Positions 18,172-25,479 of a DNA stretch of 36,607 bases are shown here, piece after piece. The notes under the pieces were generated by a model that was not told the origin of the DNA, ran no database searches, and saw only the letters and a list, made by a program, of their open reading frames with translations. The DNA lies in assembly GCA_947599825.1 (NCBI GenBank), contig CANQFS010000012.1, positions 1 to 36,607 on the forward strand, read 5' to 3'. The DNA is from an uncultured Clostridia bacterium (GTDB taxonomy: Bacteria > Bacillota > Clostridia > TANB77 > CAG-508). Positions within the stretch are counted from its first letter, which is position 1; each line of letters opens with the position of its first letter. The translations under genes and the position numbers were made by a program.

Positions 18172-18235
18172 AAAGCCCAAAATAAAAAGCAAAAAATAAA
18201 TCGTTAGACACACTTTAACAAAACGAGGAGGAAAC

Positions 18236-19504
18236 ATGAAAGTTATAGAAAGCCTTAAAATAAAGGAAAAAGTATATATTGAAAAATTAGAAAATGGTTT
18301 AACCATAATGCTTGTGCCAAAAGAAACCACAAATAAAAAATACGTTATGTGGGCAACACACTTTGGCTCAATAGACAACCACTTCATCATGCCAGAAACC
18401 AAAGAAGAAGTATACGTACCAGATGGAGTAGCGCACTTCTTAGAGCATAAAATGTTTGAACAACCAAATGGCACAAACAGCCTAGACACCCTAATGGCAC
18501 TAGGAGTAGATGCCAATGCATACACAACAAATAACCACACAGCATACCTATTTGAAACAACAGAGCACTTCATAGAAGCGCTAAATGAACTAATGGACTA
18601 CGTACAACACCCATACTTTACAGACCAAAACGTAGAAAAAGAAAAAGGAATAATCGGTCAAGAAATAGGCATGTACGACGACGACCCAGGCTGGCAACTA
18701 TACATGAACGCACTAGACTGCCTATATAAAGAAAACGCCATAAAAATAGACATAGCAGGAACAGTAGAATCAATCAGCAAAATAGACAAAGACGTACTAT
18801 ACAAATGCTATAACACTTTTTATCACCCATCAAACATGGTAATGGTAGTATGCGGAAACTTTAAGCCAGAAGAAATGCTAGAAGAAATAAAGAAAAGACT
18901 AATAGAAAAGCCAAAACAAGGAGAAATAAAAAGAATATACGCAATGCAAGAAAATAGCATAAATATGCCATACAAAGAAACCGCAATGGAAGTAAGCATG
19001 CCACTCTTCATGATAGGCTTCAAAGACAGCATAGAACAAGAAAACAAAGTACAAAAACATATAGCTATAGAAATATTAATGAACATGTTAATAGGAAAAA
19101 GTTCTATGCTATACCAAAAACTATACCAAGAAGGAATTTTGCTAGCACAACCAGACTTAGACTACGAATTCACAAATGACTATGCACACATTTTAATATC
19201 TGGGCAATCCAAAGATCCGCAAAAAATTCAAAAAGAATTACTAAAAGAAATACAAAAGCAAAAAGAACAATTTGACGAAGCACACTTTGAAAGAATGAAA
19301 AAGAAAGTATATGGCGATTATGTAGTAGAATATAACAACATATCTGACATTGCGCGCATGTTATTATCAGATTATTTCAAAGGAATAAACTCATTCGACT
19401 ATATAGAACAATTTCAAACAGTAACAGCAGAATATACCAAGCAAATATTGCAAGAAGTATTTGACGAAAAAAAGTGTATTTTGTCAGTTATAAAAACAAA
19501 ATAG
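18236..19504 (+). CDS. ymfH: M16 family zinc metallopeptidase (YmfH/YfmH-like)
   Basis: 422 aa. The inverted zinc motif H67-F-L-E70-H71 is present (VAHFLEHKMFE). A downstream acidic cluster (EKEKGIIGQEIGMYDDDPGW) supplies the third ligand region. FYHPSNMVMVVCGNF and the C-terminal half follow the M16 layout. GAGGAGGAAAC lies directly before the ATG. It is the catalytic partner of the preceding non-catalytic M16 protein. The operon ends in a terminator at 19561. Confidence 0.92.
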   Translation: MKVIESLKIKEKVYIEKLENGLTIMLVPKETTNKKYVMWATHFGSIDNHFIMPETKEEVYVPDGVAHFLEHKMFEQPNGTNSLDTLMALGVDANAYTTNNHTAYLFETTEHFIEALNELMDYVQHPYFTDQNVEKEKGIIGQEIGMYDDDPGWQLYMNALDCLYKENAIKIDIAGTVESISKIDKDVLYKCYNTFYHPSNMVMVVCGNFKPEEMLEEIKKRLIEKPKQGEIKRIYAMQENSINMPYKETAMEVSMPLFMIGFKDSIEQENKVQKHIAIEILMNMLIGKSSMLYQKLYQEGILLAQPDLDYEFTNDYAHILISGQSKDPQKIQKELLKEIQKQKEQFDEAHFERMKKKVYGDYVVEYNNISDIARMLLSDYFKGINSFDYIEQFQTVTAEYTKQILQEVFDEKKCILSVIKTK

Positions 19505-19560
19505 AAAATAATGTCGAAAATTGAAAGAAAACATAAAAAAATGACATACGAAAGTTTAGA

Positions 19561-19588
19561 AAAACACCGAAAAATAGGTGTTTTTTTA
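19561..19588 (+). terminator. Terminator after ymfF-ymfH
   Basis: AAAACACC - GAAAAATA - GGTGTTTT stem-loop continuing into a T-run. Confidence 0.85.
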
Positions 19589-19622
19589 TTGACTAAAATG
19601 TAAAAATATGGTATTTTATAAT
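19589..19622 (+). promoter_or_regulatory. Probable promoter of Spo0E-like gene
   Basis: TTGACT at 19589-19594 overlaps the end of the preceding terminator. A -10 is either TATTTT (17-nt spacer) or the better TATAAT at 19617-19622 (22-nt spacer), so the exact -10 is uncertain. Confidence 0.45.
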
Positions 19623-19660
19623 TAGGACTAGAAAAAAAGATAAAAAAAGGGAGGGGTTAT

Positions 19661-19882
19661 ATGTTAAATGATGAAATTTGTAAATTAAGGGACAAATTGA
19701 ACGAAAGCATAATAAGTGGGCAAGATTATACTGTAACATATAAGCTTAGCATTGAACTTGACGAACTAATTGCAAAATACTATCGAACCGACGAAAAAGA
19801 AGACGAAAGAGAAAAGGTAAAAGTAAAAGCAAAAACAAAAGAAAAAAAAGCAACAAAGAAAGAAAATGCTCTTGTTCCTTAA
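19661..19882 (+). CDS. Spo0E-like sporulation regulatory protein
   Basis: 73 aa. Two short helices with the Spo0E-family signature SxxLD (LSIELDELIAKYY, about 30-42), preceded by EICKLRDKLNESIISGQDY. Family members dephosphorylate Spo0A~P and so delay sporulation. A Lys/Glu-rich tail (about 44-70, KVKVKAKTKEKKATKKEN) is longer than usual. AGGGAGGGG lies before the ATG. Monocistronic between its own promoter and a terminator. This implies a sporulation-type phosphorelay in the organism. Confidence 0.8.
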   Translation: MLNDEICKLRDKLNESIISGQDYTVTYKLSIELDELIAKYYRTDEKEDEREKVKVKAKTKEKKATKKENALVP

Positions 19883-19933
19883 GAAAAGAAAGAATAAAAA
19901 AGTACAAAAAAATACAAATTTAATCAAACAACC

Positions 19934-19964
19934 AAAAAAATTCCCCTAAAAGGGAATTTTTTTA
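19934..19964 (+). terminator. Terminator after Spo0E-like gene
   Basis: AAAAAATTCCC - CTAAAA - GGGAATTTTTTT, a near-perfect hairpin with a T-run. Confidence 0.85.
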
Positions 19965-19999
19965 TCTAGTAGAAAAGTTTTCTTTATAAATATGGCAAG

Positions 20000-20055
20000 C
20001 CTTAGATTTTCTTAAAATTTCCATTTGATAGAAAATCTTAGGCTCGTTCTTTTTT
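20000..20055 (+). terminator. Second terminator-like hairpin with no gene before it
   Basis: CCTTAGATTTTCT and AGAAAATCTTAGG pair at 12 of 13 positions around a 17-nt loop. CTCGTTCTTTTTT follows. It stands only 36 nt after the previous terminator with no ORF between. It may be a remnant of another repeat or the end of a small RNA. Confidence 0.5.
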
Positions 20056-20064
20056 AACTAACCT

Positions 20065-20118
20065 AAAAATAAAAAACAAAAAACCATACAAAAAAATAAA
20101 AAACAAAAAACCATATAA
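20065..20118. repeat. Short A-rich direct repeat
   Basis: Two adjacent copies of AAAAAACAAAAAACCATA followed by A-runs, in the gap before the secretion locus. No gene is visible in 19883-20227. Confidence 0.5.
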
Positions 20119-20159
20119 AAAGTAAAAAAAGACATAAAAAACAAAAATAGCACAATTAG

Positions 20160-20188
20160 TTGAAAAAAGAAAAAAAATAAAGTATAAT
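20160..20188 (+). promoter_or_regulatory. Promoter at head of the type IV secretion-like locus
   Basis: TTGAAA at 20160-20165, 17-nt spacer, TATAAT at 20183-20188. The start codon of the first pilin-like gene is 40 nt downstream. Confidence 0.7.
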
Positions 20189-20227
20189 AAAAATAGAATC
20201 CACAAATGAAAGGAATGAATAGAAAAA

Positions 20228-20581
20228 ATGAAAATAAAAAAGAATATTATATTTATTATACTAATAATATTAATAAGTATTTCTAATATTAGCGTAGCAT
20301 CAATTGATCCAGAAAACTTTGAACCAAACAAATTAACTGAACAAGACTATGAAAAAGCATTTGAAATGGTAGGAACAATCGTAAGTTCAATAACCACATT
20401 AGGAACAGTAATCTCTGTAATAATGGTAATAGTTCTTGGAATCAAGTATTTAACAAGTAGCGTAGAACAAAAAGCAGAATATAAAAAAAGCATGATACCA
20501 ATGATAATAGGTGCTATTTTACTATTTGCAGGTTGCACAATTGTATCTATAATTTATGAAATGGTAACTTCTATAAAATAA
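20228..20581 (+). CDS. VirB2/TrbC-like pilin paralog 1
   Basis: 117 aa. A Lys-rich start and signal-like helix (IIFIILIILISISNISVAS) are followed by a short polar stretch, then two hydrophobic helices. These are separated by the loop GIKYLTSSVEQKAEYKKSMI, then PMIIGAILLFAGCTIV. The two helices joined by a basic loop are the VirB2/TrbC pilin layout. The loop is closely shared with the proteins at 20603 and 21446. First gene of the locus, after its own promoter. Confidence 0.75.
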   Translation: MKIKKNIIFIILIILISISNISVASIDPENFEPNKLTEQDYEKAFEMVGTIVSSITTLGTVISVIMVIVLGIKYLTSSVEQKAEYKKSMIPMIIGAILLFAGCTIVSIIYEMVTSIK

Positions 20582-20602
20582 ATAACAAGGGAGGAGAAAA
20601 GA

Positions 20603-21304
20603 ATGAAAAAATTTAAAAAAATAAAAAAAATAGTATTAATTCTTATTCTATTTCTATCCATCACAATAAAAATACATGCTGAAACATATACAGGAGACTT
20701 AACAACTATTAACCAAAACATAAAAAACTATTTAGCAAACCTTGGCTATAATGTAGACAAAGGAGGCACAGAATATACTTTTACCGGAGCAGGTAGCAAA
20801 AACATAGTATGGACAAATAGTGTAGACGGTAAAGCATATAGATTCCAAGTAAACATTAAAGTTACCAAAGACATGTCTACAAAAGAATTCAATGACTATA
20901 GTGTAGAAATCACAGGCTCAGCAAGATCAATTTTAGATGGAACAGAAGAAGAAATAAGTAGTTGGCAACAAGCACATAGAAAAGACATACCAGTCGACCA
21001 CACAGCAGGAGAAATTATTGAAGAAGCCAATAGCTTTATTGAAGAAGGAGAAAGCTCGGAATCCGGAATTAGTGAAGAAAACTTACAAAAATTATCTAGC
21101 ACAATATACAATATTTTATTAGTAGTAGGAATTTCACTTGCTGTTGTAATCGCAGCAGTGCTAGGATTGAAATTTATCACAGGAGGAGTAGAAGCACAAG
21201 TAGAAGTAAAAAAAGCGCTAATACCATACATAGCAGGTTGTATTGTAATATTTGGAGCATTTATAATATGGAAAGTAGTAGTACAAATCTTAAATACAAT
21301 ATAA
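20603..21304 (+). CDS. VirB2-like membrane protein with extra N-terminal domain, paralog 2
   Basis: 233 aa. Signal peptide (IVLILILFLSITIKIHAET), then about 140 predicted extracytoplasmic residues of unknown fold (TYTGDLTTINQNIKNYLANL onward). At the C-terminus is the same two-helix unit as the neighbouring pilins: VLGLKFITGGVEAQVEVKKA, then LIPYIAGCIVIFGAF. It lies 21 nt after paralog 1, with GGGAGGAG before the start, so the two share a transcript. Possibly a minor or tip pilin (inference). Confidence 0.65.
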   Translation: MKKFKKIKKIVLILILFLSITIKIHAETYTGDLTTINQNIKNYLANLGYNVDKGGTEYTFTGAGSKNIVWTNSVDGKAYRFQVNIKVTKDMSTKEFNDYSVEITGSARSILDGTEEEISSWQQAHRKDIPVDHTAGEIIEEANSFIEEGESSESGISEENLQKLSSTIYNILLVVGISLAVVIAAVLGLKFITGGVEAQVEVKKALIPYIAGCIVIFGAFIIWKVVVQILNTI

Positions 21305-21384
21305 AATAAAAAGCAAAAATATAAGAAAAAACATTGCACAAATGACAAAAAATATGAAAAATAGTAAAAAAAATAAAAAAATAG

Positions 21385-21413
21385 TTGAAAAATAAAAAAA
21401 AATATTATATAAT
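21385..21413 (+). promoter_or_regulatory. Promoter of major pilin-like gene
   Basis: TTGAAA at 21385-21390, 17 nt, TATAAT at 21408-21413. It has the same boxes and spacing as the promoter at 20160. Confidence 0.7.
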
Positions 21414-21445
21414 AAAAATTAGTAAATAAAGAGGAGGAAATTTTT

Positions 21446-21823
21446 ATGAAAAAACAAGTAAAAATATTATCTGTTTTATTAATCGTTATATCACTTTTAG
21501 CAACATTAACCAATGTAGTACTTGCTAATAACCTATCTGATCAAATTACAGGTCTAGCAGGTGGAACAGCAAGTGGTACTGATCAAATTTGGGATCTTGG
21601 TAAAACAATTGTAGCAGTTATGCAAACAGTAGGTGTTATAGTTGCTGTAGTAGTATTATTAATACTAGGTGTTAAATACATGGTTGGTAGTGCAGAAGAA
21701 AAAGCTGAGTACAAAAAAACAATGATACCATATGTTGTAGGTGCAATTCTAATTTTTGCAGCAACAACTATAGTAAATGTTGTTTATAACTTAGCTACTG
21801 GAATAAACACTCCACAAGCTTAA
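21446..21823 (+). CDS. VirB2/TrbC-like pilin paralog 3, probable major subunit
   Basis: 125 aa. Signal peptide ending near VVLANN, a Gly/Thr-rich mature start (LAGGTASGTDQIWDLGKTI), helix 1 (VMQTVGVIVAVVVLLILGVKYM), loop VGSAEEKAEYKKTM, helix 2 (YVVGAILIFAATTIVNVV) and a short tail. AGAGGAGG precedes the start. It is bracketed by its own promoter (21385) and terminator (21867). This would let it be made in excess over the rest of the machine, as expected of a main pilin. The assignment rests on topology and paralogy. Confidence 0.75.
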   Translation: MKKQVKILSVLLIVISLLATLTNVVLANNLSDQITGLAGGTASGTDQIWDLGKTIVAVMQTVGVIVAVVVLLILGVKYMVGSAEEKAEYKKTMIPYVVGAILIFAATTIVNVVYNLATGINTPQA

Positions 21824-21866
21824 TAATAATTTTACAGAAAAATTACAAACATATTACAAAAATATT

Positions 21867-21895
21867 AAAAATGCACAAAAAGTGCATTTTTTTTA
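21867..21895 (+). terminator. Terminator after major pilin-like gene
   Basis: AAAAATGCAC - AAAAA - GTGCATTTTTTTT, a strong hairpin with a T-run. Confidence 0.9.
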
Positions 21896-21923
21896 TTTTT
21901 TTAGTGCATTTTGTAATAATTTC

Positions 21924-21932
21924 TGTTATAAT
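21924..21932 (+). promoter_or_regulatory. Extended -10 promoter of the main secretion operon
   Basis: TGTTATAAT matches an extended -10 (TGn-TATAAT). There is no clear -35 at the right distance. It lies 53 nt before the PrgI-like gene and after the preceding terminator. Confidence 0.45.
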
Positions 21933-21984
21933 ATAAATAAGTCTAATTGGAAGTATTAGAAAAAGAAGGGAGAAGTAAAAATTA

Positions 21985-22293
21985 ATGGGAACTTATAACA
22001 TACCAAGAAATGTAAAAGGAGAAGGAAGAATTCTATTTATCTTTTCAGTAAAAAGCTTAATTTATAGCGCCATTACTGGTTTAGTAGGTCTACCATTTTA
22101 CTTCCTCTTTTCGGCATTAAAAATGGATCTAGTAGGAATTATATCAGTAATATTATTTGCTCTTATTGGCTTTACTATTGGAACCTTTAAAATCCCTGAA
22201 ATAGCAGGCCTAAAATTTACAAAATTAGTAGGTGGTGAAGGAATAGACGACATCATAAAAAGAGCCATTCTATTCAAGAAAAAACGGAAATAA
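21985..22293 (+). CDS. PrgI/VirB3-like inner-membrane protein
   Basis: 102 aa. IPRNVKGEGRILFIFSVKSL leads into two hydrophobic helices (about 23-45 and 49-68) and the motif FKIPEIAGLKFTKLVGGEGI. This is the layout of PrgI-family proteins that take the VirB3 place in Gram-positive type IV systems, typically just before VirB4, as here. GAAGGGAGAAG precedes the start. First gene of the long operon that runs to 34792. Confidence 0.8.
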   Translation: MGTYNIPRNVKGEGRILFIFSVKSLIYSAITGLVGLPFYFLFSALKMDLVGIISVILFALIGFTIGTFKIPEIAGLKFTKLVGGEGIDDIIKRAILFKKKRK

Positions 22294-22325
22294 AATATAC
22301 ATATACACAAAGGAGGAAGAAAAAA

Positions 22326-23534
22326 ATGGATAGTATTGAAATACTAACAATAATATTAATGATTATATTAGCTATTATGGTTACATTATTAATCGTTTTA
22401 GGCTTAGTTTACTTTAATTCAAAAAGGCAACAAAAAGAAGATAAAAAAGAAAAAAAAGTAGAAGAAGGAAATAAAAAAGTAAAAAAATTTAAAGAATATA
22501 AAACAGAATCTATCATGGACTTTATGGAATTTGATACTATTATAGACAATATGATATCTCAAAAAAATGGAATGCGTTATATTATGGTTGTAGAATGTCA
22601 AGGAATCAACTATGACTTAATGTCAGAGGAAGAAAAAAATTCTGTAGAAGAAGGATTCGTACAATTTCTAAACACGTTAAGGCACCCAGTACAAATTTAC
22701 ACACAAACAAGAACCATTAACCTAGAAAGTAGCCTTATAACTTATCGAGAAAAAGTAAAAGAACTAAAAGAAGTATTAGAAAAACAAGAAGAGCAATACA
22801 AACAAATGAAAAAATCAGAAAAATATAGTGAACAAGATTTAAATCAAGCCTACTTTGAACTAACAAAGCAAAAAAATCTTTATGAATATGGAAGAGACAT
22901 TATATTTAATACAGAAAAAATGAGCTCAAACAAAAACGTTCTAAACAAAAAATACTATGTAGTAATTCCATACTTCATAGAAGAACTAGGAGAAAACAAA
23001 TTTGACAAAGAAGAACAAAGAAACATGGCATTCTCTGAATTATATACAAGAGCACAATCAGTTATTAGAACACTAGGCGTATGCGGAATTAATGCAAGAA
23101 TTTTAAGCTCAAACGAACTAGTAGAGCTACTATATGTTGCCTACAACCGTGATGAAGCTGAAATATATGGATTAGACAAAGCATTAAAAGCAGGTTACGA
23201 TGAACTATATTCAACAGCACCAGATGTACTAGACAAACAAATAAAAGTATTAGATAAAGAAATAGAGAACGAAGCATTAGAAATGGCAAGAGAAAAAGTA
23301 CAAGAAGCAAAATCAGAAAAACAAAAAGCATTAGAACAAAAGAAAGAAAATAAAAGAGACTTAATAGATGAACTAGCAAAACTAATAATAGAAGAAAATG
23401 CCAATATTATAGGGGAAGACATTGCTGAAGAAGCAGTAAAAAAAGTAGAAAAAAATAAAAAAGGAGGAGAAACTAAAGATGAAGTTAAAGAAAAAACAAA
23501 AACAAGAAGAACTAGAAAAACAAAAACAGCTTAA
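22326..23534 (+). CDS. Membrane-anchored VirB4/TraC N-terminal-domain-like protein
   Basis: 402 aa. One N-terminal helix (about 5-30), a Lys-rich linker, then a soluble domain with FVQFLNTLRHPVQIYTQTRT, a coiled coil (about 140-190), KYYVVIPYF and GVCGINARILSSNELVELLY. These patterns resemble the N-terminal domain of VirB4/TraC ATPases. No Walker motif is present. A charged coiled-coil tail (about 300-400) ends in TRRTRKTKTA. The last 56 nt overlap the start of the VirB4 ATPase gene, which implies translational coupling. Probably the membrane-docking half of a split VirB4 (inference). AAAGGAGG before the ATG. Confidence 0.7.
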   Translation: MDSIEILTIILMIILAIMVTLLIVLGLVYFNSKRQQKEDKKEKKVEEGNKKVKKFKEYKTESIMDFMEFDTIIDNMISQKNGMRYIMVVECQGINYDLMSEEEKNSVEEGFVQFLNTLRHPVQIYTQTRTINLESSLITYREKVKELKEVLEKQEEQYKQMKKSEKYSEQDLNQAYFELTKQKNLYEYGRDIIFNTEKMSSNKNVLNKKYYVVIPYFIEELGENKFDKEEQRNMAFSELYTRAQSVIRTLGVCGINARILSSNELVELLYVAYNRDEAEIYGLDKALKAGYDELYSTAPDVLDKQIKVLDKEIENEALEMAREKVQEAKSEKQKALEQKKENKRDLIDELAKLIIEENANIIGEDIAEEAVKKVEKNKKGGETKDEVKEKTKTRRTRKTKTA

Positions 23535-25461
23535 TAACGACTATTCAAATCCTGACCAATACCAAATATTAAGAAAAAAAACAATAAAAGAATTAATAAC
23601 TCCTTCTGGAATAGATGCAAGCAATATTAACCATTTAGAAATTATTTCAAATGTAACAAGATACGCAAGAAGCTTCTTTGTATCTACACTTCCAAGAATG
23701 GCAACTTTCCCAGAGCTATTTCGAGATATGTACCTATTTGGAGATATAAACACATCTATATACATTAACCCAATTGCAGAATCAAGATCACAAAATGAAC
23801 TAAACAGGGTAATAAACGAACTAGAAACAGAAAGAATTGTAGCAGCAGACAGAGGAAATATCAATAGAGAAAGCACATTAGGACAAAAAAGATGGGAAGC
23901 AGAACAATTAAGAGATGAAATTGCAGCAGGATATAACAAACTATTTGAAGCATCAATAGTATCTACCCTATTTGCATATAGTCTAGAAGACTTAGACCGT
24001 TATACAAAATTATTAGAAACAGAAATGGCAAAATCATTAGTAGGAGTAAAAAGTGCTTGGGCAATGCAAGAAGAAGCATTCCAAAGCAATCTACCACTAA
24101 TGCAAAACAAAATAAAAAGAACCCACACTTTTGATAGACGTTCAATGGCAACAGTATTTCCATTTACAACATCAGAAGTAGGACACCCAACAGGAGTTCC
24201 ACTAGGGTTTAACAAACAAACAGGAGTACCAATATTATTTGATAACTTCCATTCATCTTTAACAAATTATAATATGGTAATATTCGCAAAATCTGGAGCT
24301 GGTAAATCAGTAACCATGAAAACCCTAATATCACGTTCAGCAGTATTAATGGGAATTCAAAGTTTAGCGTTAGATGCCGAAGGAGAATATTCTATAGTAG
24401 CAGAAAGTTTAGGCGGAATCAATGTTGTAATTAGTCCAACATCAAAAACAATCATCAATTTATTCGACATTGAATCTGAAATTATAAAAGATGAAATTAC
24501 AGGAAAATCAAGAAGTGTTGTTAATGTACAAAGCAAAATAGAAGACGTAACACAAGCATTACTTACTATGGCAAGAGGTAGTACAAGGTCACAAGAAGTA
24601 AACGAACTTACAAAACAAATCATATCAGAATCAGTAGCAGAAGAATATGAAGCAAAAAAAATCACCAGTGATCCAGCTAGCTTATATGAAGCAAACGACA
24701 TGATAGGCGGAGATGTACTTGGAAGAAAAAAGAAAGTAATGCCTACTATTGGCTCATGGTATAAAAGAATTCTAAAAAAAGCACAAGAAAATAGAAATGA
24801 AGACTATCAATTCCATTATAGCTACTTAATAAAAGTAATGAAGCAATACATACGTGAATATAATGGTCAAATGGCTTACTTTGATGGACAATCTACTTTC
24901 GATTTAAACGAAGGAAGCCTATTCATAAACTTAGACATTTCCCAACTAGAGGAAAGATTTGCAAGACCACTTGCACAACAAATCTTACTATCATGGATTT
25001 GGGAAAAATACGTAAAGAAAAATAGTGAAGATAGAACGAAAGCTTCTAAAAAAAGAGTAATAGTAGATGAGGCATGGATGTTACTACCATATCCAGAAGC
25101 GGTAGACTTTTTAAACACCATGGCACGTCGTGCAAGAAAAAGAAATGTATCACTAGCAGTTATTTCACAAAGATTCCAAGACTTCTATGAAAAACCAGAA
25201 GCACAAGCGGTACTTACCTCATCAGACACTAAATTATTTTTAGCACAAGATAAATCAGAAATTCAATACTTAAGAGAAGTATTTAAATTAAGCTCTGGAG
25301 AAGCAAGCTTTTTAGTAACTTGCTTCAAAGGAGAAGGTCTTTTAAAAGTAGGAGCAGACACAGCAATTATACAAATAAGGCCAACAGCAAAAGAATTTGA
25401 ATTTGTAGAGACCAATCTTAATAAGTTGGTGCAAATGAATAAAAGCAAAAACAACGAATAG
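23479..25461 (+). CDS. VirB4-like type IV secretion ATPase
   Basis: 660 aa, shorter than full VirB4/TraE proteins of about 800 aa. Walker A is AKSGAGKSVTMK at about 268-279 and Walker B is RVIVDEAWMLL at about 525-535; MARRARKRNVSLAVISQRFQ and LFLAQDKSEIQYL follow as in the family. The N-terminal part begins near the family's mid-region (RYARSFFVSTLPRMATFPEL), consistent with the N-domain being supplied by the overlapping upstream gene. This hexameric ATPase powers type IV assembly and transfer. The ATG follows AAGGAGGAG inside the upstream gene. Confidence 0.92.
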   Translation: MKLKKKQKQEELEKQKQLNNDYSNPDQYQILRKKTIKELITPSGIDASNINHLEIISNVTRYARSFFVSTLPRMATFPELFRDMYLFGDINTSIYINPIAESRSQNELNRVINELETERIVAADRGNINRESTLGQKRWEAEQLRDEIAAGYNKLFEASIVSTLFAYSLEDLDRYTKLLETEMAKSLVGVKSAWAMQEEAFQSNLPLMQNKIKRTHTFDRRSMATVFPFTTSEVGHPTGVPLGFNKQTGVPILFDNFHSSLTNYNMVIFAKSGAGKSVTMKTLISRSAVLMGIQSLALDAEGEYSIVAESLGGINVVISPTSKTIINLFDIESEIIKDEITGKSRSVVNVQSKIEDVTQALLTMARGSTRSQEVNELTKQIISESVAEEYEAKKITSDPASLYEANDMIGGDVLGRKKKVMPTIGSWYKRILKKAQENRNEDYQFHYSYLIKVMKQYIREYNGQMAYFDGQSTFDLNEGSLFINLDISQLEERFARPLAQQILLSWIWEKYVKKNSEDRTKASKKRVIVDEAWMLLPYPEAVDFLNTMARRARKRNVSLAVISQRFQDFYEKPEAQAVLTSSDTKLFLAQDKSEIQYLREVFKLSSGEASFLVTCFKGEGLLKVGADTAIIQIRPTAKEFEFVETNLNKLVQMNKSKNNE

Positions 25462-25479
25462 TAGGAGGAAAGAAATAGT

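Noticed and set aside
20896-21513. 205-aa minus-strand ORF opposite the pilin-like genes
   Set aside because: Phe/Ile/Ser-rich translation typical of antisense frames in A-rich genes, without a ribosome site.
23479-25461. VirD4/FtsK-type coupling protein
   Set aside because: The ATPase has VirB4-family features around Walker A and DEAW and no N-terminal membrane helices; it is not a coupling protein.
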